Source: an uncultured Clostridia bacterium
Lineage (GTDB): Bacteria > Bacillota > Clostridia > Christensenellales > Aristaeellaceae
Assembly (NCBI GenBank): GCA_946407745.1
Contig: CAMJPQ010000004.1
Location: 1 to 64,000 of the forward strand
Reading direction: 5' to 3'
Length of the DNA stretch: 64,000 bases
This document shows positions 50,282-59,590 of this stretch, piece by piece. Within the stretch, counting starts at the first letter, position 1; each line of letters opens with the position of its first letter. The translations under genes were made by a program, and so were the position numbers. The notes under the pieces were generated by a model, which was not told where the DNA came from, searched no databases, and worked only from the letters and a program-made list of their open reading frames with translations.

Positions 50282-50320
50282 AAACAGCGGCATCATCACA
50301 AGCTGATGGTGCCGCTGTTT
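50282..50320 (+). terminator. Terminator of the rpmH-jag operon
   Basis: ACAGCGGCATCATCA pairs with TGATGGTGCCGCTGT (one mismatch/wobble), followed by TTTTTG. It can also serve the convergent minus-strand gene. Confidence 0.82.
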
Positions 50321-50330
50321 TTGTGCATAT

Positions 50331-51545
50331 TCATTTCTCAATGCCATTCCACAGGCCCAGTTCCTCCGCCTTCTGCAGCAGCCAATCCCTTGTGGGCGCA
50401 GGCAGCGAGAGGGCAAAGCCCCAGCCGCCCTGCAGCAGCGGAAGAATCACGCGTCCGGCGAAAGCCGGCAGGCTGTCGTCCGAGAGGGAGAAGATGTCTG
50501 TGCCACCCTCCGCCCAGCCCTGCGCAAGCGGGAAGGCAACGGTGTCCTCTTCCTGCGTCACGCGCCAGTCGATCTCCCCGAAAGGCCTTCCGCAGCTGCC
50601 GCTCAGCCGCAGCATTTCCCCCTCCTGTACGACAGTAGCCTCCACACAGCCGTTCTCCATGCCCGGCAGATCGCGGTTCACCGCGCTGCCGCTCAGCCGT
50701 GCCTCCAGCCGGAAGGGAGTCTCCCGCAGCAGGCTGCCCCTCCATTGCACGCTGAGTTCAACCAGCGGCGCTTCCTCCCCGCCGAGACACAGCGCCAGGT
50801 CAAAGCGCTCCTGCTCTTCCTTCAGCCGCAGGGAAAAGGCGCCTGTCCTCGCAAGGCCGTTGAAGGCCATGCTGTATCCGTTACTGCTGACCTCAACAGG
50901 CAGGGGGGTGCTCCCTGCGGCGCCGCACCATTCCGACAGGTCCTCCAGCAGGGTCCACGCCAGCTCGGCATCCACCGCATTGTCCACCGCAGACAGCCAG
51001 GCCGCAAGCTGTGCGTCGGTATAGCACAGCTGCTCCAGTTCATCCAGATACCGGGCAAAACGCTCCCCCGTCAGGCTTCCCTCCTCCAGCATCGTGGAAA
51101 ACGCCGCCACAGGCTTTTCAAACGCGATCACAGTGGAAATGGGCAGGCACAGTGCCAGCAGGGGGAAGGGCTCCGAAAGGTGCCACTGGGCCTTGTTGGC
51201 AAAGGCCAAAAGACCCAGCAGGTTGAATTTCAGTGTTTCCCCGCCGAGAAGAGGGCTCACAGCCATCAGCGTATGCCTGTCTCCCCACACATGGGCGCTT
51301 GCGGAGGAGAAAAGCCGGTTCCCCCTGCTCACAGTCACCTGCGCGTCATATTCGGCGCCGGCCAAAGCAAGCGTCACCGTGCCCTCCATGTCGTTCAGAA
51401 AGGCCGTCAGCGGCGCGCCCTTCTCCTCCAGCCGCACATGAAAATGAACCGATGCGGTGTCCGCCAGCGCGCCGGCTGCCGCCAGCAGCAGCGCGAGCGT
51501 CAGCGCGGTCAGTCTTCTTCCAGCTCCACCGTCTCCTCGGCCCAC
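50331..51545 (-). CDS. Secreted hypothetical protein downstream of the CHAP gene
   Basis: The protein of about 404 residues has a signal peptide (LTALTLALLLAAAGALA). Its mature part alternates beta-rich blocks (TVTLALAGAEYDAQVTVSRG) with a helical middle (ERFARYLDELEQLCYTDAQL). No family is recognised. I favour the GTG that follows GGAGGAGG, nine codons inside the longest frame. The gene then overlaps the end of the CHAP gene by 37 bases, so the two are coupled. Confidence 0.65.
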   Translation of the reverse strand: MGRGDGGAGRRLTALTLALLLAAAGALADTASVHFHVRLEEKGAPLTAFLNDMEGTVTLALAGAEYDAQVTVSRGNRLFSSASAHVWGDRHTLMAVSPLLGGETLKFNLLGLLAFANKAQWHLSEPFPLLALCLPISTVIAFEKPVAAFSTMLEEGSLTGERFARYLDELEQLCYTDAQLAAWLSAVDNAVDAELAWTLLEDLSEWCGAAGSTPLPVEVSSNGYSMAFNGLARTGAFSLRLKEEQERFDLALCLGGEEAPLVELSVQWRGSLLRETPFRLEARLSGSAVNRDLPGMENGCVEATVVQEGEMLRLSGSCGRPFGEIDWRVTQEEDTVAFPLAQGWAEGGTDIFSLSDDSLPAFAGRVILPLLQGGWGFALSLPAPTRDWLLQKAEELGLWNGIEK

Positions 51546-52645
51546 TCCGGCACCTCCTCCGCGGTCACCCATTCCGGTACCGCCTCCGTCATCGGGTCGG
51601 TTTCCCCTTCCAGCGAATCCTGTTTTTCCGCTGTCTCCTCAGAAACAGACGGCTCCTCTTCGGGCGGTTCCGTCGCCTCCGGCTGCTTTTCCTCCTCGGC
51701 CCACGGGTCCGACGCGAACAGGTCGTCAAAGCCGTCCAGCGTCAGCTTTTCCTTGTCGGGCTCCACCCGCCATGTCAGCGGGTCGTTGTAGACACTCTCG
51801 TGATATTCCGTGTTCAGCTTCAGCTGGGTGGCGATGTTCGCAATCCCGGTCACCTTCAGTCCATAGGCTGTCTGGAAGGCGGTGATGGCCTCCACCGTCG
51901 CGGTGCCGCACACGCCATCGATCTCGCTCTCCTTCAGGTAGCCCAGCCTCGCCAGCTTTACCTGCAGATGGCGCACTTTTTCCCCCGCGCAGCCGCTGCG
52001 GACCGTCCAGTCCGCCACGTCGCGCACGGTGCCGTAGCCCAGGATGCGCTGATAGGTCAGGGCATAGGTAGCACGCTTCACCCGGTCCGGCGTGTTGCCT
52101 TCAATCACGTGGATGGTGACATTTCCGTCTTCATCCTTGGTGCAGTATTCCACCATGGCCACATGGTCTGTGTTATAGTCGCTGGTCCAGGTAAAAAAGA
52201 CCCAGTCGCCCGGCTGCGGAATATAGCTGCCTGTGGTCAGGAATTCCTCCTCCCCCTTCAGCCACTGGTAGCCCCAGTTCTCCAGGTTGCCCCAGCGCAC
52301 AATGTAGCGCCCCTGCCGGACGAACCAGTTTTTGCCTGTGTTGGAGGCGCTGTAGAGCGGCCACACCGTGTCCAGCAGCTTTGTGCCATGCTGCTGGTCA
52401 ACCTGGTCCACACACCAGTCCAGGAACTCGGCGCACCACTGCGCATACGGGTTTCCGGCCCATTCACCATACTTGGTGTATCCGCCGCGGGTCTCCTTGT
52501 AGCCCACCTCGCCGGAGGCCACCTCCAGCAGCCATGTCACATAGTCCGGCACGGGCCACTGCGGCGCAATGACCTCCTCCTCCGCCCCGGCCGCCCCGGC
52601 GCACAGCAGTGCCAGCAGGATCAGCAATATCGCGGCTTTTCGCAA
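51509..52645 (-). CDS. CHAP-domain protein with peptidoglycan-binding domain
   Basis: The 378-residue protein has a signal peptide (ILLILLALLCAGAAGA). A CHAP-like amidase/peptidase domain (about 40-210) carries Cys in YAQWCAEFLDWC, His in TDHVAMVEYC and an Asn/Glu in VIEGNT. A PG_binding_1 domain (LQVKLARLGYLKESEIDGVCG, about 225-275) and an acidic tail of about 70 residues rich in Glu follow. It probably cuts or remodels peptidoglycan. The acidic end is encoded in the region that overlaps the next gene. Confidence 0.82.
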   Translation of the reverse strand: MRKAAILLILLALLCAGAAGAEEEVIAPQWPVPDYVTWLLEVASGEVGYKETRGGYTKYGEWAGNPYAQWCAEFLDWCVDQVDQQHGTKLLDTVWPLYSASNTGKNWFVRQGRYIVRWGNLENWGYQWLKGEEEFLTTGSYIPQPGDWVFFTWTSDYNTDHVAMVEYCTKDEDGNVTIHVIEGNTPDRVKRATYALTYQRILGYGTVRDVADWTVRSGCAGEKVRHLQVKLARLGYLKESEIDGVCGTATVEAITAFQTAYGLKVTGIANIATQLKLNTEYHESVYNDPLTWRVEPDKEKLTLDGFDDLFASDPWAEEEKQPEATEPPEEEPSVSEETAEKQDSLEGETDPMTEAVPEWVTAEEVPEWAEETVELEED

Positions 52646-52662
52646 GAAAAAACCTCCTTCGA

Positions 52663-52704
52663 TAAAAAGACAAGCCCGCAGAAAGGCTGTTTCCCTCCTG
52701 CGGG
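52663..52704 (-). terminator. Terminator of the VanW gene
   Basis: CCCGCAG/CTGCGGG, then CTTGTCTTTTT on the minus strand. Confidence 0.75.
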
Positions 52705-52720
52705 ATGATGCAACGTACGG

Positions 52721-53899
52721 TCACCTGCCTGCAGCATAGGTGTCGGCGCGGTAGATGATCATGCACAGCGCGCCGTCAGAGGAGGTGTGCCCCTCCACCC
52801 GGATGGGGAAATCGTAATCGTTGCGGAACACGAGGTTCAGGTCCTTGTTGCCCACCGCCGCGTCCACGCCGTGGGGCAGGTATGCCGCGCCTGAGGGGCC
52901 ATGCGGCCTGCGCTGCAGTATGCTGATGCCCGGCAGCTGCAGGCAGGCGTTGTACAGCGTGGAGGAAACCTGGCAGGTGCCGCCGCCGTAGCCGGGCTTG
53001 GTCTCGCCGTTGATGAGCACCGGGGCGGGCTTGTAGCCGTTGGCCGCCTTGTACGGGCCGACCATCTCGTTGAAGTTGAGGCGTTCCCCCGGCTGCATCA
53101 CCCGTGTCAGCCGGTCGCAGGCCACCTCAATGTTGATGATGCGGTTGATGTTGATCTCCGTCATCTTCATGGAGTAGTAGGAAGTGAATGCGGCAATCGG
53201 CGTGTCGCCGCGCACGGGGCTGTCCGTCGGTGAGACAGGGATGAGGTCGGTCAGCTCCTGCATGTCGATATAGCCGTAGCTGCGCCAGTAGTTGACCACC
53301 GCCCAGCCGTCGATGATCTTCCATATGGACAGCACTGTGCCGGGGTTCAGCACCACCCAGCACTCATCCTCAGCGTCCATGGAGTGGCGCACGTGCGCCA
53401 CGGTGGATGTTTTGGCGATATAGGCGGCCTTTTCCACGCCGTAGGGGCTGGTGGAGGCCTCGTTCACCACGCGCACCTCGGAAATATGGTCGCGCTTGAT
53501 AAACCCGATGACCTTTTTCCAGCGCGCCACCACCCAGGCAACCCCAACGTGCAGTATGTCCGCGCGCCGGTCATTGCCGCGCACGGTCACCAGCTTGGCG
53601 GACTCCAGCGAGCGCTCGCGGAAGAGGCTGTAATTGTCCTTGATCAGCGCGGTGTACAGCGCCGGCGTCTGCTGGTCAAACTCCTCCAGCGGCGGCTCAC
53701 TGTAAACCTCACCCATGTGATCGGGCTCGTCATCGTCGTCCTCGTTCACCTCGTCCAGTGAGCGGGCTTCGTTCAGCTCCTCCTCCGTGGCGGACACAGG
53801 CTCATCCTCGTCGTCCGCCTCCTGCGCAAGCGTCAGCGGCAGGCTTCCCAATACAAGCGCCAGCGAGAGCAGCAGCGCCATAGCTTTCTTCCAGTACAT
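52721..53899 (-). CDS. Secreted VanW-domain protein
   Basis: The 392-residue protein has a signal peptide (AMALLLSLALVLGSLPLTLA), an acidic stretch and an SH3-like middle (about 85-220). The C-terminal VanW domain carries the hallmarks PGERLNFNEMVGPY, GYGGGTCQVSSTLYNACL and RNDYDFPIRV. VanW function is unknown, but such proteins sit at the wall. I start at MYWKKAM behind GAGGAGG. It has its own promoter and terminator. Confidence 0.85.
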   Translation of the reverse strand: MYWKKAMALLLSLALVLGSLPLTLAQEADDEDEPVSATEEELNEARSLDEVNEDDDDEPDHMGEVYSEPPLEEFDQQTPALYTALIKDNYSLFRERSLESAKLVTVRGNDRRADILHVGVAWVVARWKKVIGFIKRDHISEVRVVNEASTSPYGVEKAAYIAKTSTVAHVRHSMDAEDECWVVLNPGTVLSIWKIIDGWAVVNYWRSYGYIDMQELTDLIPVSPTDSPVRGDTPIAAFTSYYSMKMTEININRIINIEVACDRLTRVMQPGERLNFNEMVGPYKAANGYKPAPVLINGETKPGYGGGTCQVSSTLYNACLQLPGISILQRRPHGPSGAAYLPHGVDAAVGNKDLNLVFRNDYDFPIRVEGHTSSDGALCMIIYRADTYAAGR

Positions 53900-53935
53900 C
53901 AGGGCAATCCTCCTCAGGGGTGTTGAAACGCAATG

Positions 53936-53964
53936 ATTATACACCCATCCCGCCCGCTATGCAA
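53936..53964 (-). promoter_or_regulatory. Promoter of the VanW gene
   Basis: TTGCAT, 17 bases, TATAAT on the minus strand. Confidence 0.8.
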
Positions 53965-54004
53965 GCGGGGAGAACGATTGTAACAGGTGTGCCGCTCAGG
54001 GTGC

Positions 54005-54033
54005 AAAACGGGCCTCCCGCTGCCGGGAGGCCC
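54005..54033 (-). terminator. Terminator of the MFS gene
   Basis: A perfect 10-bp stem GGGCCTCCCG/CGGGAGGCCC with a GCAG loop, then GTTTTGC on the minus strand. Confidence 0.82.
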
Positions 54034-54066
54034 TTGTTGAAGCATTCACTTTCTCTGTCAGCGGTG

Positions 54067-55863
54067 TCAGATTGCCTTCCGGCCGTGCGCCTTGCGCAGC
54101 GCGTTCAGCTCATCCTTCACTGCCTTTTCCTTCGTTTCCAGCGCCTTGCGCTTGTCAGCGCTCATGTTCGCGAGCTTCTTCTCTTCGGCGGCCTTGGCGT
54201 CAGCCTGGCGCTTCAGCTCTGCCTGGTAGGCTTCCTCGCCCTCTTCCTTGCGGATCTTTTCTTCAGCGGAGAGGTAAACGCGGTTCTCAGCTAAGGCGGC
54301 AGCCTTCTGGTCCAGCACGATCGCCTCATGGTCATACTTGCCGAACTTCTCCACGCCCATGGCGATGAAGATGATGAAGATGACCAGATAGCAGAAGGTT
54401 TCCACGCCGATGAACACCCAGGGCATGGCGGTGCGGATGGCCGGGGAGGAAATATTGTCCGCGGCGTAGCCCACGTTGCTCAGCACAATGTTCAGTATGC
54501 CGGTCGCCACGCCGGTCATGCCGGCCATGATCGCGCCGTAGATCGTCATGGTCAGGCCGTCTGTGCGCGTGCCGTGCACCGCTTCCTGGTGATCCAGCAC
54601 GTCAGCCAGCAGCGCCATGGACAGGTACATTGCGGGGGTGGAGCCCAGCGCCTTCAGGATGAAGGACACATACACAACAATCAGGTTGGTCGGGGCAAGC
54701 AGGCCCAGCGCGCCGCCCACGGTGGCCAGTATGGCACCGCAGAAGATGGCCTTGCTCTTGCCGATCTTGTTCGCCAGGATAGGCGCCGCAACCATGCCCA
54801 CTGCCGTGGGGATTGCGCCGATGATGGCCAGCAGGCCGGAGATGGCGCCGCCATTGGCGATGGTGTACACGCCCTCGGCCGTGGGGAACATGGCCTGGCA
54901 GAAGTACAGCTGAGACACGTTCTTCGCCATGCCGCCCAGCTGGTAGCAGAAGAAGAACACCATCATGATGATCCAGAACTTGTCGCCGAAGCAGATCTTC
55001 GCCTGCTGGCCGATGGGCAGCGCCTTGGCCGGTGCGGCATCGGCAGCCTGACCCATGGTCTCCTCGGTCACCCGCTCACGGGTGAACATGAACTCGACCA
55101 GCGCGCCGATGACCGTGATCACCGTCAGCGCGATGACGAAGATCTTCCAGTTGTTGTAGGAGGCCACCGCGTCATAGAGCACCACGCCGTTCAGCGTGTA
55201 TTCGCCGCTGGCCGTGAGCACCGCACCCTCAGGCAGGTTGGTGGTCTGCGGCACAAACAGCATGCTCAGGAAGAACGGCAGGATCATGGTGCTCAGGCCC
55301 ATGGCCGCCAGCGCCGTGGCGTTGGACAGCGTGGCCAGCAACGTCCTGTCCTTGCTGTTGCGGGTGGACAGGTTCACCAGCGCGGCATGGGGGGTGTAGT
55401 ACATGGGGTAGGCAATGGCAAACCACAGGTTGTAGCCGATGGCAATGCACACCAGCGCCAGCGTTTGCCCCTGCGGGTTAATGGTGTCCGTCGCCAGAGG
55501 AGAGATAACGAAGAGGATCAGCAGCGCCAGGAAGCTGATCGGCACGGAGATCAGCAGCAGCGGACGCGCCTTGCCGGCGCGGGAAGAGCTCTTGTCCATC
55601 AGCCGGCCGACAATGATGTTGCCCAGCACCACAAAAATAACGGAGATGACCGGCAGCCACTTGAAGAACTCGCTGGCCCAGCTGTTGATGTTCAACACAT
55701 CCGTCATGTACTTGTTGAAATAATTCGCCAGCACGCTGTTGGCCAGCAGCGCGAGGGTCGGGCCCACCAGATAGCCCATCGCTCCCTCCGGGAAGAGCGT
55801 GACATTGGACTTTTTGATCAGGCTCGGCAGCTTGTCAAAAACACTGCTTTTGGCTTGACTCAT
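54067..55863 (-). CDS. MFS transporter, GPH (MelB-like) glycoside-cation symporter type
   Basis: The 598-residue protein has about twelve helices. GNIIVGRLMDKSSSRAGKARP is the conserved cytoplasmic loop of the GPH family, normally G-x-x-x-D-R-T-x-S-x-x-G-K-x-R-P-W. Two features are odd: an inserted outside loop near residue 210 (EGAVLTASGEYTLNGVVLYD) and a soluble C-terminal coiled-coil tail of about 80 residues rich in Lys/Glu/Ala (KIRKEEGEEAYQAELKRQAD). Substrate is probably a sugar or glycoside. I start at MSQAK behind AAAGGAAGG. Confidence 0.85.
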   Translation of the reverse strand: MSQAKSSVFDKLPSLIKKSNVTLFPEGAMGYLVGPTLALLANSVLANYFNKYMTDVLNINSWASEFFKWLPVISVIFVVLGNIIVGRLMDKSSSRAGKARPLLLISVPISFLALLILFVISPLATDTINPQGQTLALVCIAIGYNLWFAIAYPMYYTPHAALVNLSTRNSKDRTLLATLSNATALAAMGLSTMILPFFLSMLFVPQTTNLPEGAVLTASGEYTLNGVVLYDAVASYNNWKIFVIALTVITVIGALVEFMFTRERVTEETMGQAADAAPAKALPIGQQAKICFGDKFWIIMMVFFFCYQLGGMAKNVSQLYFCQAMFPTAEGVYTIANGGAISGLLAIIGAIPTAVGMVAAPILANKIGKSKAIFCGAILATVGGALGLLAPTNLIVVYVSFILKALGSTPAMYLSMALLADVLDHQEAVHGTRTDGLTMTIYGAIMAGMTGVATGILNIVLSNVGYAADNISSPAIRTAMPWVFIGVETFCYLVIFIIFIAMGVEKFGKYDHEAIVLDQKAAALAENRVYLSAEEKIRKEEGEEAYQAELKRQADAKAAEEKKLANMSADKRKALETKEKAVKDELNALRKAHGRKAI

Positions 55864-55912
55864 TTCATACCTTCCTTTCAATGCGGCTGATGCAACCGTC
55901 TTTCTGAAACTA

Positions 55913-55941
55913 AATATAGCACAGTTTTTTTAAGGTGTAAA
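55913..55941 (-). promoter_or_regulatory. Promoter of the MFS gene
   Basis: TTTACA, 17 bases, TATATT on the minus strand. Confidence 0.78.
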
Positions 55942-55960
55942 CACTTGTACGCACTGTTTG

Positions 55961-55989
55961 TTGACAGCCTTCCCCGCCTCGGTTATACT
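55961..55989 (+). promoter_or_regulatory. Promoter of the serine hydrolase operon
   Basis: TTGACA, 17 bases, TATACT, starting 19 bases from the divergent MFS promoter. The two -35 regions are close enough for shared control. Confidence 0.85.
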
Positions 55990-56017
55990 CTTTTCAATCA
56001 AGCAAGGAGGCATCAGC

Positions 56018-57355
56018 ATGTCAGACGCGCAGCTTGTGAAGAGAGTAAACAGCTTCATCGCCCGCGCCCAGCAGGAGGAGATCAACCTGCACGGCTTCTG
56101 CCTGAGCGTAGACGGCGTAGAAAAGGTGAGCGCCTATTACGCGCCCTTTGCCCCCGGGCAGCCGCACCGCATGTACTCGGTCAGCAAAACCTTTACCGGG
56201 CTGGCCATCGGCATGCTCGCGGAGGAAGGCAGACTGGCCCTCAGTGATCCGCTCTGCCGCTATTTCCCGGAGTGGGCCGGTGACAAGCCGCACCCCTTCC
56301 TTGAGCAGACGCTGATCGAAGACCTGCTGTGCATGGCCAGCTGCCACCGGGAGACCACCTATAAAAAGCAGACTGACCATTGCTGGGCGCGCACCTTTTT
56401 CACCGTCGCCCCCGATCACGCACCGGGCATGGTCTTCAGCTACGACACCTCCGCCTCGCAGGTGCTGGGCGCGCTGGTGGAAAAGCTCACCGGCAAGGGG
56501 CTGCTTGATTTCCTGAACGAGCGCCTTTTTCGGCCGCTGGGCGCCACCGACTATAAATACTGGCTGCAGGACCCCTCCGGCGCAGCCATCGGCGGCAGCG
56601 GGCTTTGCCTGTCCCTGCGGGACCTGCACAAAACAGGCCAGTGCCTGCTGGACGGCGGCAGGGGCCTGGTGCCGGGCTGGTACGTGCAGAAGATGGGCCT
56701 GAAGCACATTGAAACGCCCCTTGCCGTCCTGCCGGAGGAGAGGCTCGGCTACGGCTGGCAGTGCTGGCGCACCCGCGCCGGCTATGCCATGGTTGGCATG
56801 GGCAGCCAGCTGTGCCTGATTGTGCCCGCAAAAAAAGCCGTGTTCTCCGTTATTGCGGACACACGGCTTGATCCCAACGGCCATCAGCGCATCTATGACG
56901 CCTTTTTCGAGGAGCTCTATCCCTTCCTGGGTGAGGAGGATATGCCTCCCGCCGTACTGACGCTCAAGGCCCTCGCGCTGAAGGACCGCGCGGTATTCGC
57001 CCAGTCACCCGCCGGGGTCTATCGGTTTGGGGAGAACCCGCTGCGCCTGAAAAGCCTGCGCCTGGAGGGCGACTGCCTCATCTATGAGCGGGAGGATGGC
57101 GAAATGGTCCTGCCCTTCACTCGCGGCGACACGCGCCTCATCCCCTTCCCCGGCCACGCTGACACCCCCGCCATCGCGGAGGCCGGCTGGGCCGCGGACG
57201 GGCTGCTGCGTTTGCGCTGCCACGCGGTCGGCCATGCTCCCTGCGGCTTTGAGCTGCTGCTGCGCTTCGCCAGGCAGCAGGTGACAGTGCAGGCCCGCTG
57301 CTCGCAGGACCCGCTGACAGAGGGTTACAGCGGCATCGCGAGCGGCGCGCTCTGA
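56018..57355 (+). CDS. Serine hydrolase, beta-lactamase/class C PBP-like
   Basis: The 445-residue protein shows S-x-x-K in MYSVSKTFTG near residue 52 and a YDTS motif in the YxN position. Its C-terminal part (about 325-445) resembles the lipocalin-like domain often found after such esterases. No signal peptide is visible, so it acts in the cytoplasm, unlike true beta-lactamases. It is probably an esterase or peptidase rather than a resistance enzyme. AAGGAGG precedes the ATG. It leads an operon with a flavoprotein and a ferredoxin. Confidence 0.8.
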   Translation: MSDAQLVKRVNSFIARAQQEEINLHGFCLSVDGVEKVSAYYAPFAPGQPHRMYSVSKTFTGLAIGMLAEEGRLALSDPLCRYFPEWAGDKPHPFLEQTLIEDLLCMASCHRETTYKKQTDHCWARTFFTVAPDHAPGMVFSYDTSASQVLGALVEKLTGKGLLDFLNERLFRPLGATDYKYWLQDPSGAAIGGSGLCLSLRDLHKTGQCLLDGGRGLVPGWYVQKMGLKHIETPLAVLPEERLGYGWQCWRTRAGYAMVGMGSQLCLIVPAKKAVFSVIADTRLDPNGHQRIYDAFFEELYPFLGEEDMPPAVLTLKALALKDRAVFAQSPAGVYRFGENPLRLKSLRLEGDCLIYEREDGEMVLPFTRGDTRLIPFPGHADTPAIAEAGWAADGLLRLRCHAVGHAPCGFELLLRFARQQVTVQARCSQDPLTEGYSGIASGAL

Positions 57356-57372
57356 TAAAGGAGGTTCACCGT

Positions 57373-59292
57373 ATGGAATGGCCTTATGACAACGAAGCAG
57401 GCCTGCTTGCCGAGGAGGATTGCGATGTGCTGGTGCTTGGCGGCGGTCTGGCCGGTTTGCACGCAGCTATCGCCGCCGCCGAAAAGGGGGCGAGGGTGAC
57501 CCTGCTGGAAAAGGGCGCCGCGCACCGCAGCGGGGCTGCCGGCACCGGCTTTGACCACTGGGAAATGGCCTGCACAAACCCCGGCTGCACCGTGACGCCG
57601 GAGGAGATGACCCGCGCGCTGGAGGAGGAGCAGGACTGCTTCTCCAACGCCATCGGGCATTACATCGAAACCAGGGAGGGCTGGGACAGGCTGCTCGACC
57701 TGGAAAAATGGGGCGGCAAGATACGCGACACGGAGGGCGAATTCACCGGCGCCCCTTTCCGCGACGACGCCACGGGGCTGATGTATGCCTATGACTACAG
57801 GAACAGATACACCCTGCGGGTATGGGGCACAACCTTCAAGCCCGCGCTGGTGCGCCGGGCGAGGCGGCTGGGAGTGCAGCTGCGCGACCGAACAGAGGCC
57901 TGCGCCCTGCTGACCTGTGAGGCTGGCGGTGTGAAAACCGGCACCGGCGGTCTCGGCTTCGATACGCGCACCGGCCGGATCACCGTTTTCCGCGCAAAGG
58001 CAGTCGTGATGGCTATGTCGCGCCCGGCGAGGGTGTGGCTGTTCCACAGCGACCTGCCCGGGCTGTGCGAGTTCCGCCCCCTCTCCTCCATCGGCTCCGG
58101 ACACGCCATGGGCTGGCGCGCCGGCATGGCCTTCACCATGATGGAAAAAAGCGTGCGGGGCGAGTTCTCAGCGGCGGGACGCTCCTTTCCGCCCTACGGC
58201 ACGGGCAACAACCACAACACCTGGTACGCCGCCACCATGGTGGACGCCCGCGGTGTGGAGATACCCTATGTGGACAGGGACGGGCGTGAGCTGAAAACCG
58301 TGCTGGAGCGCTACCTGCCGGCCCCCGGGCAGAAGTTCTTCCTCAAGGGCGGCGTGATTGACGAGCCCAAATACGAATGGCGTGGCCCGGAAACGCTCCC
58401 GTTTGACGAGCTGATGCGCCGTGGCTACCGCCTCCCCTTTTATGCGGACCTGACCGGCATGCCGGACTCTGAGCGCCGTGTGATCTGGGGCATGATGGTG
58501 GGGCAGGAGGCCAAGACCCGTATACCCATCTACGAGAATTACACCGAGCGGGGCTTTGACCCTGCGCGCCACGCGCTGCAGAGCTACGGCACCGGCTGGC
58601 AGAGCGCCGCCTTCCTGGCGCAGGAGCGGCAGCTTTTCGGCGCGCCGGGCGGGGTGATGCACAACTGGAACCTGGAAACCAGCCTGCGCAACGTGTTCGC
58701 CGCGGGCGACATGCTGTACGCCTCCGACTGTGCCGGCCACGCCTGCGCCACGGGGCACTGGGCTGGCCAGCATGCGGCGGAGGCGGCCGCTCGCGCCCCG
58801 ATGCGGGAGGCAGGCCGGGATTTTGTGGAAGAAACCAGGCAGCGCCTGCTCCACCCGCTCACCGTGAGGGACGGTCTGGACTGGCGCGAGATCAATGCCG
58901 CCGCCGCCAAAGCCATGCAGAATTACTGCGGCGGCGTGAAGTGCGACAGTCTGCTGCGGCAGGGGCTGGAGGCCATCGGTGAGCTGAAGCAGGCAGCCGG
59001 TGAAATCTCCTGCCGCAATCCGCACGAGCTGGTCAGGACGCACGAGGTGTCGGACATTCTCGACGTCTGCGAGCTGATCCTCCACGCCAGCCTGCAGAGG
59101 AAGTGCTCCTGCGCGCCGCTGTTCTTTGAGCGCAGCGACAGCGACGAAAGCCTTGCTGCACAGGAGAGGTGTTACCTGACACTGTGGCGGGAGGATGGAG
59201 CTGTGCGCGAGGGCAAGGTGCCGCTGCAGTTTTACGGCGACCTGACATCCAATTACGAAAAGCACAGGGAAGGAGGCGGCCTGGATGAGTGA
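57373..59292 (+). CDS. FAD-dependent oxidoreductase, fumarate reductase/AprA-like
   Basis: The 639-residue flavoprotein has the dinucleotide motif VLVLGGGLAGLHAAIAAAEKG with a closing acidic residue in LLEKG, a His/Ser-rich R-S-G-A-A-G-T-G loop, and the FAD-ribityl block NVFAAGDMLYASDCAGHACA. The C-terminal helical domain (EINAAAAKAMQNYCGGVK) and the paired ferredoxin resemble adenylylsulfate reductase AprAB and other fumarate reductase-type pairs. No sat or dsr gene is seen, so sulfate reduction is not implied. AAAGGAGG precedes the ATG. Confidence 0.8.
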   Translation: MEWPYDNEAGLLAEEDCDVLVLGGGLAGLHAAIAAAEKGARVTLLEKGAAHRSGAAGTGFDHWEMACTNPGCTVTPEEMTRALEEEQDCFSNAIGHYIETREGWDRLLDLEKWGGKIRDTEGEFTGAPFRDDATGLMYAYDYRNRYTLRVWGTTFKPALVRRARRLGVQLRDRTEACALLTCEAGGVKTGTGGLGFDTRTGRITVFRAKAVVMAMSRPARVWLFHSDLPGLCEFRPLSSIGSGHAMGWRAGMAFTMMEKSVRGEFSAAGRSFPPYGTGNNHNTWYAATMVDARGVEIPYVDRDGRELKTVLERYLPAPGQKFFLKGGVIDEPKYEWRGPETLPFDELMRRGYRLPFYADLTGMPDSERRVIWGMMVGQEAKTRIPIYENYTERGFDPARHALQSYGTGWQSAAFLAQERQLFGAPGGVMHNWNLETSLRNVFAAGDMLYASDCAGHACATGHWAGQHAAEAAARAPMREAGRDFVEETRQRLLHPLTVRDGLDWREINAAAAKAMQNYCGGVKCDSLLRQGLEAIGELKQAAGEISCRNPHELVRTHEVSDILDVCELILHASLQRKCSCAPLFFERSDSDESLAAQERCYLTLWREDGAVREGKVPLQFYGDLTSNYEKHREGGGLDE

Positions 59293-59590
59293 GTACCGGT
59301 ATACGGTGGAAGTGACCGCGAGCAGCGTATCCCCGCTGGCCTTTGATCCCAGCCGGTGCATCGGCTGCTGCCGCTGTGTGGAGGCCTGCCAGATTGACGT
59401 GCTGCTGCCGCCGCAGCGCAAGGGCGGCGTTCCCCGGGTTGTATGGCCGGGTGAGTGCTGGTACTGCGGCGCCTGCGTGATGGAGTGCCCGCAGAAGGGG
59501 GCCATCCGCCTGCGCCACCCCCTGATGAACCAGGCGCGCTTTGTGGAGAGGGCGTCGCTGCGGGATGAGGCGCCCGGCAAATTGCCTTGA
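59285..59590 (+). CDS. Two-cluster [4Fe-4S] ferredoxin, partner of the flavoprotein
   Basis: The 101-residue protein has two cluster motifs: CIGCCRCVEAC near residue 27 and CWYCGACVMECP near residue 60. The start overlaps the flavoprotein end by eight bases, so the pair is coupled and is likely one electron-transfer complex. The spacing and length resemble AprB-type subunits but without the long C-terminal tail. Confidence 0.85.
   Translation: MSEYRYTVEVTASSVSPLAFDPSRCIGCCRCVEACQIDVLLPPQRKGGVPRVVWPGECWYCGACVMECPQKGAIRLRHPLMNQARFVERASLRDEAPGKLP

Noticed and set aside
56018-57355. Beta-lactamase resistance gene
   Set aside because: It lacks a signal peptide and the typical YxN/KTG set, so an esterase/peptidase role is more likely.
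57373-59590. Dissimilatory sulfate reduction (AprAB) call
   Set aside because: The similarity is to the broad fumarate reductase/AprA fold only; there is no sat, dsr or qmo gene, and the ferredoxin lacks the AprB tail.
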